From assembly GCF_000017265.1 (NCBI RefSeq), contig NC_011144.1, positions 2,086,001 to 2,150,000 of the forward strand: a stretch of 64,000 nt of DNA, read 5' to 3'. Of this stretch, positions 16,707 to 25,426 are shown piece after piece. The notes below the pieces were generated by a model. The model saw only the letters and a list, made by a program, of their open reading frames with translations, was not told the DNA's origin and ran no database searches. The translations under genes were made by a program, and so were the position numbers. Each line of letters opens with the position of its first letter. Positions within the stretch are counted from its first letter, which is position 1. This DNA is from Phenylobacterium zucineum HLK1. GTDB taxonomy: Bacteria > Pseudomonadota > Alphaproteobacteria > Caulobacterales > Caulobacteraceae.

Positions 16707-17464
16707 GCGGCCACCTGGCGCCTGGCCTCGTCCATCAGCGCGCGCATGCGCTGGATCGCCGGGCCGAGGCCGATGAAGATCGCCTCGCCGATCAGGAAAT
16801 GGCCGATGTTCAGCTCCATAACCTGCGGGATGGCGGCGACGGGGCCGACCGTCTCGTAGTCGATGCCGTGGCCGGCGTGGACCTCCAGCCCCAGACGGAC
16901 GGCCTCGGCGGCGGCGGCCTTGAGGCCGTCGAGCAGTCGGGCGGCCTCGTCGCGACGGCCGGCGCGGACCGCCTCGCAGTAGGCGCCGGTGTGCAGTTCG
17001 ACCACCTGCGCGCCCACGGATTTCGCGGCGGCCACCTGGGCTGGATCGGCGTCGATGAAGCAGGAGACGCGGATCCCGGCCTCCACGAGCCGCTGCACGA
17101 CCGGGGCGATGACGTTGTGGCCGCGGGCGACGTCGAGGCCGCCCTCGGTGGTCACCTCCTCGCGCCGCTCGGGCACCAGGCAGGCGGCGTGCGGCCGGTG
17201 GGCGAGCGCGATGGCCTCCATCTCGGGGGTCACGGCGCATTCGAAGTTCAGCGGCCGGCCCCGCCGGCGGCAGGTGGCGGCCAGGGCGTCGATGTCGGCG
17301 TCGGAGATGTGCCGGCGGTCCTCGCGCAGGTGGGCGGTGATCCCGTCGGCGCCGGCGGCCAGCGCCAGCTCTGCGGCGCGCACGGGATCGGGGTAGCTCT
17401 CGCCGCGGGCGTTCCGGACGGTCGCCACGTGGTCGATGTTCACGCCCAGCCTGAGCTTGCTCAT
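16703..17464 (-). CDS. pdxJ: Pyridoxine 5'-phosphate synthase
   Basis: 253 residues. PdxJ condenses 3-amino-2-oxopropyl phosphate with 1-deoxy-D-xylulose 5-phosphate in vitamin B6 synthesis. The N-terminus [18 protein letters not shown] and the segments [18 protein letters not shown] and VELHTGAYC are characteristic of this TIM-barrel family. Its ATG overlaps the pyrE stop and its stop overlaps acpS. Confidence 0.96.
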   Translation of the reverse strand: MSKLRLGVNIDHVATVRNARGESYPDPVRAAELALAAGADGITAHLREDRRHISDADIDALAATCRRRGRPLNFECAVTPEMEAIALAHRPHAACLVPERREEVTTEGGLDVARGHNVIAPVVQRLVEAGIRVSCFIDADPAQVAAAKSVGAQVVELHTGAYCEAVRAGRRDEAARLLDGLKAAAAEAVRLGLEVHAGHGIDYETVGPVAAIPQVMELNIGHFLIGEAIFIGLGPAIQRMRALMDEARRQVAA

Positions 17465-18045
17465 CCCTTCAGTCTCCGGCTGCCGGGGTCCTCGATGGGG
17501 ATGGCGGCGAGCTCGGGCGGGAGCTGGTCGGCGGGATAGGCGGGCACGTCCAGCCGCGCCAGGGCCACCAGCGGCGCGCCGGGGTCGGCCCGGCCGCCCG
17601 AGCGGTCGACGATGCAGGCGGCGACGACGACGTTGCCGCCGGCCTTGCGGATCGCCTCCACGCATTCGCGGGACGAGAGGCCCGTGGTGACGATGTCCTC
17701 GACCATGGCGATGCGGGCGCCCTCGGGGATGGAGAAGGCTCGGCGCAGCTTGAACTCGCCCCCTTCGCGCTCGACGTAGACCGACGGGCAGCCCAGGTGC
17801 CGGGCCGTCTCGTAGCCCGGAATGATGCCGCCCACCGCCGGGGAGACGCAGAGGTCCACCGGCCCCACGGCCTCGGTGATCTTCGCCGCCAGCGCCTTGC
17901 ACAGGCGCTCGGTGCGGTCGGGATACTGGAAGACCAGGTTCTTCTGCAGGAAGACCGGCGAGTGCAGCCCCGACGACAGGACGAAGTGGCCTTCGCGCAG
18001 GGCGCCGGCGCCGCGGAACTCGTTGAGGACGTCTTCGGTGTTCAT
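17461..18045 (-). CDS. pyrE: Orotate phosphoribosyltransferase
   Basis: 194 residues. PyrE makes OMP from orotate and PRPP in pyrimidine synthesis. The PRPP-binding motif [12 protein letters not shown] (about residues 117-128) and the N-terminal [18 protein letters not shown] segment are typical. The ATG at 18045 is used because upstream in-frame sequence does not match the family. First gene of pyrE-pdxJ-acpS. Confidence 0.95.
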   Translation of the reverse strand: MNTEDVLNEFRGAGALREGHFVLSSGLHSPVFLQKNLVFQYPDRTERLCKALAAKITEAVGPVDLCVSPAVGGIIPGYETARHLGCPSVYVEREGGEFKLRRAFSIPEGARIAMVEDIVTTGLSSRECVEAIRKAGGNVVVAACIVDRSGGRADPGAPLVALARLDVPAYPADQLPPELAAIPIEDPGSRRLKG

Positions 18046-18129
18046 GGACCCGGGAGATAGTCGCGTTTCGCCAGAGGCGGAAGATGCCAGCCGTTGCAGG
18101 CTGGCCCCTGCCCCCGCTACGACGGACGG

Positions 18130-19056
18130 ATGGTGAAGGTGCTGATCGGCCTGGCGGTGGTGCTGGGCGCATGGCTCGCGGCAGGGTTCGCGATCGTGGC
18201 GGCGGCGGGGGACGTGACGCCCCACGGCCGGTTCGTGGAGATCGCGGAGGGCCGCAAGCTACGGCTGGTCTGCGAAGGGCCGGCTGAATCCGCCCCCGCG
18301 ATCTGGATGGAGCACGGCGCCTTCGGCAGCGCGACGGACTGGGCGGCGATCCAGCAGAAGCTGACGGCCAGGGGCCTGCGCTCGTGCGCCTACGACCGGG
18401 CGGGCCTCGGCTTCTCGGACCCCGGCCCGCGGCCGCGCGACGGGGACGCGGCCCTGGCCGACCTTGAGGCTCTGATGGCGGCCGAGGGCGTCACGGGACC
18501 GGTCGTCCTGGCGGGACATTCCATGGCCGGCCTGCACCTGCGCCGGTTCGCGGCCGAGCATCCGGACCGGGTCGCCGGCCTCGTGCTGGTCGACGCCACG
18601 ACGCCCGAGAGCATCGACGATCCCCGCGTGCGGCGGTTCGTGGGGGTGTTCAAGGCGGTGGCGCGCCTGGGCGCGTTCGCCGGCACGACGGGACTGATCA
18701 AGCCCTTCTACTACCTGGGCGAACGGATCGGCCTTCCGGAGGCGCGGGTGGCCGAGAAGCGGCGGATCTTCGTCTCGGGCCGCCACATGCGCGAGGCCGC
18801 CGCCGAGGGGCTGCAGTGGGAGCGCGCCGCCCGGCAGGCGATCGCCGCCGGCCCGCTGCCGCCCGGCCTGCCGGTCGCGGTCGTGGTCGCGGGGGATCGC
18901 CGGCAGGACAGTCCCCGCGCCGCCCCGGCCAGCCAGTCGCGGCACGGCTACTTCGAGGCGGTCCCCGAGGCCACCCACACCAGCATCCTGGGCCTGACCC
19001 ACGGCGAGGCCGTAGTGCGGGGGATCGAGCACGTCCTGGCGGCCAGCGGCCGATGA
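18130..19056 (+). CDS. Alpha/beta hydrolase with N-terminal membrane anchor
   Basis: 308 residues from ATG 18130; an ATG at 18094 would add 12 unconserved residues. A hydrophobic anchor or signal (about 3-25) precedes an alpha/beta-hydrolase core. The oxyanion region is [11 protein letters not shown], the nucleophile elbow GHSMAG is near residue 135, and a candidate catalytic His lies in ATHTSILG near the C-terminus. It probably acts in the periplasm on an ester or amide; the substrate is unknown. It overlaps the next gene by ATGA. Confidence 0.85.
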   Translation: MVKVLIGLAVVLGAWLAAGFAIVAAAGDVTPHGRFVEIAEGRKLRLVCEGPAESAPAIWMEHGAFGSATDWAAIQQKLTARGLRSCAYDRAGLGFSDPGPRPRDGDAALADLEALMAAEGVTGPVVLAGHSMAGLHLRRFAAEHPDRVAGLVLVDATTPESIDDPRVRRFVGVFKAVARLGAFAGTTGLIKPFYYLGERIGLPEARVAEKRRIFVSGRHMREAAAEGLQWERAARQAIAAGPLPPGLPVAVVVAGDRRQDSPRAAPASQSRHGYFEAVPEATHTSILGLTHGEAVVRGIEHVLAASGR

Positions 19057-20009
19057 AGCCGGGCGCCGACCCGTCCGCCCAGGATCCGTCCGCCAAGGGC
19101 GGCTTGCACGCCCTGCGCGGGGAATGGGCCAAGGCCGAGCCCCACCTGCGGCTGGCCGCCGCCCTGAAACCCGGCGACCCGGCCCGGCGGCACGCCCTGG
19201 CGCTGGCGCTGATGGCCCAGGGCAAGCTGCGCGAGGGCCTGCCGCTCTACGCCCACCGCTGGAGCGTGCCCGGGCTCGGGATCTCGCGGCCGCGCTTCGA
19301 CTGCCCCGAGTGGCGCGGCGAGGATCCGGCCGGCCGCCATATCGTGATCTTCCCCGAACAGGGCCTGGGCGACCAGATCATGTTCGCCCGCTACGCCCCC
19401 GCGCTGGCCGCGCGCGGCGCGGAGGTGACGCTGATATGCCTGCCGCCGCTGGCCCGCCTGTTCGAGGCGCTGGGCGTGCGCGTGGTCGCCGCACAGGGCA
19501 GGATGGAGTTCCCCGACCCCGACTGTTGGGTGCTGCTGGGCGACCTGCCGCTGCGGCTCGGCGCCTTCGAGATCCCCGGCGCCCCCTATCTGCGGGGCAA
19601 GGCGCAAGGCGCCGCCAGGGCGGCCGGCGGCGTCGGCCTGGTGCGGCGCGGCAACCCGGCGCACCCGAACGACGCCAACCGCTCGCTGCCCGACGGCCTG
19701 ACGGTCCCCTTCCCGACCGTCAGCCTGGATCCGGCGCACACCGGCGCGCGCGACATGCAGGACACCGCAAACATCGTCGCGGGCCTGGACGCGGTGGTGA
19801 CGGTGGACACCTCGGTGGCCCACCTGGCGGGGGCGATGGGCAAGCCGGTCCACATCCTGCTGCCCGCAGCCGGCGTAGACTGGCGTTGGGGCGAGGCGGC
19901 GCGGACGCCCTGGTATCCCACCGCCAGGCTGCATCGGCAGACGCAGCCCGGCGACTGGGGGCCGGTGCTGGCCGGCGTGGCGCGGGCGTTGGAGGCCGGC
20001 GGAGCCTAG
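19053..20009 (+). CDS. TPR-containing, glycosyltransferase family 9-like protein
   Basis: 318 residues. The N-terminus has one or two degenerate TPR units (ALRGEWAKAEPHLRLAAALK; HALALALMAQGKLREGLPLY). It is followed by an ADP-heptosyltransferase-like segment: EQGLGDQIMFARYAPALA resembles the GT9 nucleotide-sugar loop, and VDTSVAHLAGAMGKPVHIL near residue 265 is the classic GT9 C-terminal motif. It is shorter than typical TPR-GT9 proteins. The role may be surface glycosylation. Translationally coupled to the hydrolase. Confidence 0.75.
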   Translation: MKPGADPSAQDPSAKGGLHALRGEWAKAEPHLRLAAALKPGDPARRHALALALMAQGKLREGLPLYAHRWSVPGLGISRPRFDCPEWRGEDPAGRHIVIFPEQGLGDQIMFARYAPALAARGAEVTLICLPPLARLFEALGVRVVAAQGRMEFPDPDCWVLLGDLPLRLGAFEIPGAPYLRGKAQGAARAAGGVGLVRRGNPAHPNDANRSLPDGLTVPFPTVSLDPAHTGARDMQDTANIVAGLDAVVTVDTSVAHLAGAMGKPVHILLPAAGVDWRWGEAARTPWYPTARLHRQTQPGDWGPVLAGVARALEAGGA

Positions 20010-20021
20010 AGACCCTGGTCC

Positions 20022-22190
20022 CTAGCCCTTCATCCGCTCGACGGTCTCGACGCTGGGATTGGCGCGCAGGGCGGCGGCGATGTGGGTCAGGTGCTTGGCG
20101 TCCTGCACGTCCACGTCGATATCCACCTCGAAGAAGTCCTGCTGCCGGTGGTGCATGCGCAGGTTCATGATGTTGCCGCCGGCCTCGCCGATGATGCTGC
20201 ACACCTGGCCCAGGACCCCGGGGGCGTTGCGGATGGTGGCGGTGACGCGGGCCCGGGCCACGGCGTTGCGCTCGGCCTCGGGCGTCCACTGCAGGTCGCG
20301 CCAGAGCTCCTCGCGCTCCTCGAACTCCGCCAGCCGCTCGCAGTCAATGGTGTGGACGGTGAGGCCCCGGCCGTCGCTCTCCAGGATGCCGACGATCCGG
20401 TCGCCGGGGACGGGCGAGCAGCACTCGCCGAAATGGATCGAGACGCCGGGGGTGAGCCCCCCGCCGCGGACGTAGAGCCGCGCGCCGGCCCCGTCCTGGA
20501 TGTGGCGCCGGGCGGCGGCGGCCTCGCGCTCGGCCGCCTTCAGGCCCGGGAAGACCGCCTCCAGCACCTGGGCCGGCGGGGCGCGGCCGCGGCCGATGGC
20601 CTCGAACAGGTCCTCCTCGCTGGCCACGGCGAAGCGGTCGAGGGCGGGACGCAGCGAGACGTCCTTGCGGCTCTTGCCGGCCGACTCGAAGGCCTGGTCG
20701 ATCGTGGCCCGGCCCAGGCGCACGAACTCCTCGCGCTCGGTCTGGCGGATGTGGCGGCGGATGGCCGAGCGGGCCCGGCCGGTGACCGTCAGCGAGCGCC
20801 AGTCCGGCGGCACCACGGGCTTGCCGCCGCGGATCACCTCGACCACGTCCCCGTTCTGAAGAGTCGTGCGCAAGGGCTTGAGTTCGCCGTTGATTTTGAC
20901 GCCGATGGTGGTGTCGCCGATGTCGGTGTGGACGGCGTAGGCGAAGTCCAGCGGCATCGCGCCCCGGGGCAGGCTGACCAGCCGGCCCTTGGGGGTGAAG
21001 ACGAACACCTGGTCGAGGTACATTTCGAGCTTGGCGTGCTCGACCAGCTCCTCGGCGTCGCCGCCGTGCTCGAGCACCTGGACGAGGTGGCGCAGGTTGA
21101 CCAGCGGGTCGCGGCCGCCGGCGGCGGCCTGGTGCTCGGCGTCGAAGCCGTAGCTCTCGTTCTTGTAGCGCCAGTGGGCGGCCACGCCCTCCTCGGCGAC
21201 CTGGTCCATGGACTCGGTGCGGATCTGCATCTCGATCCGCATCCCCTTGGGGCCGACCACGGTGGTGTGCAGCGAGCGGTAGTTGTTCCGCTTGGGCGTG
21301 GAGATGAAGTCCTTGAAGCGCTCGGGCACGCTGGGCCAGGCGCGGTGGATGACGCCGAGCGCGCGGTAGCAGTCGTCCTCGGTGTCCACGATCACCCGGA
21401 AGGCGTAGATGTCGGAGAGCTGGGAGAAGCCGATCGACTTGCGCTGCAGCTTCCGCCAGATCGAGAAGGGATGCTTCTCGCGGCCGAACACCCGGCTGGG
21501 CACGCCGGCCTCCTGGAGACGGGTGGTGATCTCCTGGCTGACCAGGGCGACCGCCCCGCCCTGCTGCTGGCGCAGCACCTCGAGCCGGCGGATGATCGCA
21601 TCGCGCGCCACCGGATTGAGGTGGGCGAAGGCCAGCTCCTCCAGCTCGGCGCAGATCCGGTGCACGCCGATGGAGCGGGCCAGCGGGGCGTAGATGTCGA
21701 GCGTCTCGCGCGCGATCCGCTCGCGCTTGGCGGGCGTCTTGATGAAGTGCAGCGTGCGCATGTTGTGAAGCCGGTCGGCCAGCTTCACGAGCAGGACGCG
21801 CACGTCCTTGGAGATCGCCAGGATGAACTTGCGCAGGTTCTCGGCCTGCCGCAGGTGCTCGGACGAGAGCTCGAGCTTGGAGAGCTTGGTGACCCCCTCG
21901 ACCAGCTCGGCGATCTCGGCGCCGAACAGCTCCTCCACCTTCTCGCGGGTGGCGTCAGTGTCCTCGATGACGTCGTGCAGCAGGGCCGTGACGATGGTCT
22001 CGGTGTCCAGCCGGTAGTCGGTGAGGATGCCCGCCACCTCGATCGGGTGGGCGAAATAGGGGTCGCCCGAGGCCCGCTTCTGCGAGCCGTGCTGGCGCAT
22101 GGCGTAGACGTAGGCGCGGTTCAGCAGCGCCTCGTCGGCCGTGGGGTCGTAGGAGCGGACCTTCTCGATCAGCTCGAACTGGCGCAGCAT
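20022..22190 (-). CDS. spoT: Bifunctional (p)ppGpp synthetase/hydrolase (RSH)
   Basis: 722 residues. Domains in order: HD hydrolase (His48, His72-Asp73, Glu76-Asp77 in LLHDVIEDTD), synthetase with the RNNYRSLHTTVVGPKG segment, TGS (about 380-440), and a C-terminal ACT domain (about 645-720). It makes and degrades the stringent alarmone. ATG 22190 matches the usual family N-terminus (MLRQFELIEKVRSYDP). It lacks a good SD, and the same frame stays open upstream to a CTG overlapping the rpoZ stop. It lies downstream of rpoZ, as in related genomes. Confidence 0.95.
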   Translation of the reverse strand: MLRQFELIEKVRSYDPTADEALLNRAYVYAMRQHGSQKRASGDPYFAHPIEVAGILTDYRLDTETIVTALLHDVIEDTDATREKVEELFGAEIAELVEGVTKLSKLELSSEHLRQAENLRKFILAISKDVRVLLVKLADRLHNMRTLHFIKTPAKRERIARETLDIYAPLARSIGVHRICAELEELAFAHLNPVARDAIIRRLEVLRQQQGGAVALVSQEITTRLQEAGVPSRVFGREKHPFSIWRKLQRKSIGFSQLSDIYAFRVIVDTEDDCYRALGVIHRAWPSVPERFKDFISTPKRNNYRSLHTTVVGPKGMRIEMQIRTESMDQVAEEGVAAHWRYKNESYGFDAEHQAAAGGRDPLVNLRHLVQVLEHGGDAEELVEHAKLEMYLDQVFVFTPKGRLVSLPRGAMPLDFAYAVHTDIGDTTIGVKINGELKPLRTTLQNGDVVEVIRGGKPVVPPDWRSLTVTGRARSAIRRHIRQTEREEFVRLGRATIDQAFESAGKSRKDVSLRPALDRFAVASEEDLFEAIGRGRAPPAQVLEAVFPGLKAAEREAAAARRHIQDGAGARLYVRGGGLTPGVSIHFGECCSPVPGDRIVGILESDGRGLTVHTIDCERLAEFEEREELWRDLQWTPEAERNAVARARVTATIRNAPGVLGQVCSIIGEAGGNIMNLRMHHRQQDFFEVDIDVDVQDAKHLTHIAAALRANPSVETVERMKG

Positions 22191-22318
22191 CTTCGGCCGC
22201 CGGGCAACGGCGGCCGACAGCTGGGCGGGAGAGTCCTTGGGCTCGGCCGGGCGAGCTTCCGGGAGGGCGGCGGGTTCGATCGCCGCCTCGTGAGTGAGTG
22301 GTTCTGCGCCTTCGGGGC

Positions 22319-22678
22319 TCAGTACCGCTCCTCCTGACCGCCGTCGCGGTCGCTCTGCAGGGCGCGAACCAGCTCGAGCTCGCTCATCTGCATGTGGGTG
22401 GGATCGGCCAGCAGGGCGAGGGTCTCGGCCTCTTCCTCGGCCTCGGAGCGCTCGTCGACGCGCTGCAGCGTGCCGATGAGGGTTTCCTTCAGCTCTTCGG
22501 CGTCGACCACGTCCTCGGCGATCTCGCGCAGGGCCACGACCGGGTTCTTGTCGTTGTCGCGATCGACCATGATCTGCGAACCGGCCGAGATCGCGCGGGC
22601 GCGATGCGCCGACAGCAGAACCAGCGAGAAGCGGTTCGGGACCTTTTCGATGCAGTCTTCGACGGTGACGCGGGCCAT
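22319..22678 (-). CDS. rpoZ: RNA polymerase omega subunit
   Basis: 119 residues. Omega helps assemble RNA polymerase around beta-prime. The N-terminus [29 protein letters not shown] and the [18 protein letters not shown] segment match alphaproteobacterial RpoZ. The acidic C-terminal extension is typical of this class. It is followed by spoT. Confidence 0.96.
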   Translation of the reverse strand: MARVTVEDCIEKVPNRFSLVLLSAHRARAISAGSQIMVDRDNDKNPVVALREIAEDVVDAEELKETLIGTLQRVDERSEAEEEAETLALLADPTHMQMSELELVRALQSDRDGGQEERY

Positions 22679-22758
22679 GGAGTCCTCAAGTCGGGGATAG
22701 AACCGGCGAAAATAGAGCCTCGGGGCCCATTGTGCAACGCCGCATCGGCGAAAAGCCC

Positions 22759-23091
22759 TTATTCCGCCGGGCCTTTGCGCCGCACGACCCGCCGCAGCAG
22801 GAGCCCTCCGAGCGCGGCCATGAGCAGCAGCGGCAGGACCGCGACCGCCAGCCGGACCGCCCCCTCGCCCGCCCCGCGGACGATGTCGGGCCACAGCGGC
22901 GCGCCGCCGCCCTCGAGCCGGCTGACCAGAAACGAGGCGGCAAGGCCGAACAGGAGCCAGGACGCCACGGCGGCCGCGACGCCCCAGCCGATCCCGCGCC
23001 CGCCGAACCGCCAGGCGAGCCAGGCCAGCGCCAGCGCCTCGGCGGCGAGGACGGCCTGCAGCCAGGCGGGAGCGGCGAGCAGCGGGACCAG
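22759..23091 (-). CDS. Small membrane protein, possible CTG start
   Basis: 110 residues if initiated at CTG 23091, or 69 from GTG 22968. Segments at about 8-25, 31-52 and 76-98 are strongly hydrophobic, and the tail [11 protein letters not shown] is basic. The frame opens one codon after the stop of the upstream gene. GGAG lies 7 nt before the CTG, and hydrophobic coding continues through the region that the GTG start would discard. No ATG, GTG or TTG is available earlier. I recognise no family. Confidence 0.55.
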   Translation of the reverse strand: MVPLLAAPAWLQAVLAAEALALAWLAWRFGGRGIGWGVAAAVASWLLFGLAASFLVSRLEGGGAPLWPDIVRGAGEGAVRLAVAVLPLLLMAALGGLLLRRVVRRKGPAE

Positions 23092-23094
23092 CGG

Positions 23095-23517
23095 TCAGCT
23101 CCGGGTCTGGCCGAGGGCGCGGTCGTAGGCCTCCTTCACCTCGCCGGTGAAGACGTCGCCGAAGTCCTCCAGCTCGTAGACCTGGCGGATCTCCAGGGTG
23201 ACCTCGGCCTCCTCGAGGATGCACGGCCACTTCTTGGCCCACTCCAGCACCTGATCCCAGCTGTCGGCCTCGACCAGGGTGTAGCCGGCGACCAGCTCCT
23301 TGGTCTCGGCGAAGGGGCCGTCGACGACGAGAGGCTTGCCGTCCCTGAAGCTGACCCGCTTGCCGCGCGCGCTGGGGTGGAGGCCGTCGCCGCCGAGGAT
23401 CTTCAGGTGGCGGCCCATCTCCTCGTGGTAGTCCATCATCGCCTTGGCGAGCTCCCGGCTCGGCATGACGCCGGCCTCGGTGGCCGCGTCGGCCTTGCGG
23501 ATCAGCATGAAGCGCAT
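23095..23517 (-). CDS. YCII/DGPF-domain protein
   Basis: 140 residues. The [14 protein letters not shown] segment (about 67-80) is the hallmark of YCII-related (DGPF) proteins, often called PhnB-like or YciI-like. The N-terminus [19 protein letters not shown] is also typical. The biochemical role is unknown; some relatives adjoin ECF sigma genes, but none is next to this one. Confidence 0.85.
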   Translation of the reverse strand: MRFMLIRKADAATEAGVMPSRELAKAMMDYHEEMGRHLKILGGDGLHPSARGKRVSFRDGKPLVVDGPFAETKELVAGYTLVEADSWDQVLEWAKKWPCILEEAEVTLEIRQVYELEDFGDVFTGEVKEAYDRALGQTRS

Positions 23518-23616
23518 TGTCGAACTCCTGGATACGGGCGGCCCGATGCGCGCCCTTCGGCGGGACGACGAACGGGGCGCGGAAGGGCCGACATTTTCGT
23601 CAGACGGACTAGTTTA

Positions 23617-24129
23617 TCAGACAGGCCTGGCGTCCAGCCCCACGGTGGCGGCGCGGGCCAGCTCGGCGGCGGTGCGGCCCAGCACCGGATGACGCCACTC
23701 CGGGGCGATCTCGGCCAGCGGGCCCATGACGAACAGCCGCTCGTGCGCTCGCGGGTGGGGCAGGACAAGGCCGGGCGCGTCCCGCACCTCGCGCCCGTAG
23801 GCGATCAGGTCGAGATCCACCGTCCGCGCCGCATTCCTGAGCGATCTCGTGCGTCCGAACGCCGCTTCGAGGGACAGAAGCCTCTCCAGCACCTCTTTCG
23901 GGGGCGCCGTCGCCTCGACAAGCGCGACGCCGTTGCGGTACTCAGGCGCCATTGGGTCGGGCCAGGCGGCCGAGCGCCACCAGGACGACCGAACGAGGAT
24001 TTTCAGCCCCGCGTCGGGGAAGCGCGCCAGAACCGCCTCCAGCAGCGCCTCGGACGAGCCGAAGCCGTCCGGCAGGTTGCCGCCCAGGGCGACGACGACC
24101 GCCCGATCGCTATCCAGGACCCCTGCCAA
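23617..24129 (-). CDS. folK: HPPK (6-hydroxymethyldihydropterin pyrophosphokinase)
   Basis: 170 residues. FolK pyrophosphorylates 6-hydroxymethyl-7,8-dihydropterin in folate synthesis. The N-terminal ALGGNLPDG, the Trp-rich loop SSWWRSAAW, and R-T-V-D-L-D-L-I near residue 105 followed by LPHPRAHER match the family. The best start is TTG 24129, one base from the divergent ATG at 24131, with AAGG upstream inside that gene, so the two 5' ends are interlocked. Confidence 0.92.
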   Translation of the reverse strand: MAGVLDSDRAVVVALGGNLPDGFGSSEALLEAVLARFPDAGLKILVRSSWWRSAAWPDPMAPEYRNGVALVEATAPPKEVLERLLSLEAAFGRTRSLRNAARTVDLDLIAYGREVRDAPGLVLPHPRAHERLFVMGPLAEIAPEWRHPVLGRTAAELARAATVGLDARPV

Positions 24130-24130
24130 G

Positions 24131-24718
24131 ATGACCTTCTACCCCACGGACCGGCTGGCGCTGTTCATCGACGGGGCCAACCTCTACTCGGCGGCCAAGA
24201 ACCTCGGCTTCGACATCGACTACCGCAAGCTGCTGGAGGAATTCCGCAAGCGGAGCGTGCTGGTGCGGGCCTACTACTACACGGCCCTGGTGGAGAACGA
24301 GGAGTATTCGCCGATCCGGCCGCTGGTCGACTGGCTGGACTACAACGGCTACCGGCTCGTGACGAAGTCGGCGCGGGAATACACCGACAGCCAGGGCCGC
24401 AAGCGCTGGCGCGGCGACATGGACGTGGAGATCGCCGTCGACATGCTGGAGATGGCGGCCCACGCCGACCACCTGGTCCTGTTCTCGGGCGACGGCGACT
24501 TCCGGGCGCTGGTCGAGGCTGTGCAGCGCAAGGGCAGCCGGGTGACCGTGGTCTCGACCCTGAAATCGCAGCCGCCGATGGTCTCGGACGAGCTGCGCCG
24601 GCAGGCGGACAGCTTCGTGGACCTGGCGGACCTGGCCGACATCATCGGGCGGCCCAGCCGCCTGCCCCGCTTCATCCAGGAAAGCCAGCGCGACGCCCAG
24701 GCCGATGCGGATGCGTGA
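24131..24718 (+). CDS. NYN-domain protein (LabA/DUF88 family)
   Basis: 195 residues. The PIN-like NYN nuclease fold is shown by LALFIDGANLYSAAKNLG at the N-terminus, DMDVEIAVDMLEMA near residue 98 and LFSGDGDFRALVEAVQRKG near residue 120. The acidic residues of these three segments would form the metal site. Such proteins are proposed ribonucleases. ATG 24131 abuts the divergent folK start, and the 3' end overlaps the UDG gene by 14 nt. Confidence 0.9.
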   Translation: MTFYPTDRLALFIDGANLYSAAKNLGFDIDYRKLLEEFRKRSVLVRAYYYTALVENEEYSPIRPLVDWLDYNGYRLVTKSAREYTDSQGRKRWRGDMDVEIAVDMLEMAAHADHLVLFSGDGDFRALVEAVQRKGSRVTVVSTLKSQPPMVSDELRRQADSFVDLADLADIIGRPSRLPRFIQESQRDAQADADA

Positions 24719-25373
24719 GGCCGAGGCCGCGCTCCGCGGGCCCGAACCACCGCGCGACTGTCCGATCTGCCCCCGGCTGGTGGCCTACCGCGAGGCGAAC
24801 CGCGCGGCCCATCCGGACTGGTTCAACGGCCCGGCGCCCTCGTTCGGCGACCCTGACGCGCGCCTGCTGGTGGTGGGCCTGGCGCCCGGCCGCACGGGGG
24901 CGAACCGCACGGGCCGCCCCTTCACGGGCGATTTCGCCGGCTGGCTGCTCTACGAGACCCTGCTGAAGACCGGCTTCGCGCGCGGGACCTACGAGGCGCG
25001 TCCCGACGACGGCCTGACCCTGACCGACTGCATGATCACCAACGCGGTGCGCTGCGCCCCGCCCGGCAACAAGCCCGAGACCTCGGAGGAGGCCAACTGC
25101 CGGCCGTTCCTGACCGCGCGGCTGGCCAGCCTGCCGCGGCTGAGGGTGATCGTGACGCTGGGCGACGTCTCGCGCCGCAACGTGCTGCGGGCGCTGGGGC
25201 TGAAGGCCTCGGCCGGGATCCCCGGCCACGGCTCGGAGTTCCAGGCCGGCCCCTACACGGTGCTCAACAGCTACCACTGCTCGCGCCTCAACACGAACAC
25301 CGGGCGCCTCACGCCGGACATGTTCGAGGCTGTCTTCCAGCGCGCCCGGGCGCTGATCGGCCCGGCGGATTGA
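24705..25373 (+). CDS. Uracil-DNA glycosylase, family 5 (UDGb)
   Basis: 222 residues. Motif A GLAPGRTGANRTGRPFTGD (about 58-76) and motif B SYHCSRLNTNTGRLT near residue 195 match family-5 UDGs, which act on uracil, hypoxanthine and related lesions. CPICPRL near residue 19 and later Cys residues fit the 4Fe-4S cluster ligands. Motif A has no Asp or Asn at the usual activating position, as is normal for this family. A second ATG two codons downstream is possible. Confidence 0.9.
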   Translation: MRMREAEAALRGPEPPRDCPICPRLVAYREANRAAHPDWFNGPAPSFGDPDARLLVVGLAPGRTGANRTGRPFTGDFAGWLLYETLLKTGFARGTYEARPDDGLTLTDCMITNAVRCAPPGNKPETSEEANCRPFLTARLASLPRLRVIVTLGDVSRRNVLRALGLKASAGIPGHGSEFQAGPYTVLNSYHCSRLNTNTGRLTPDMFEAVFQRARALIGPAD

Positions 25374-25426
25374 CGCGGGCCCGGGGGGCTCTAGCGTCGC
25401 ACGGCCACGCTTCCACGGAGTCGCCC

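Noticed and set aside
20082..22337. Long plus-strand frame opposite spoT
   Set aside because: spoT on the minus strand has HD, synthetase, TGS and ACT domains; the opposite frame matches nothing.
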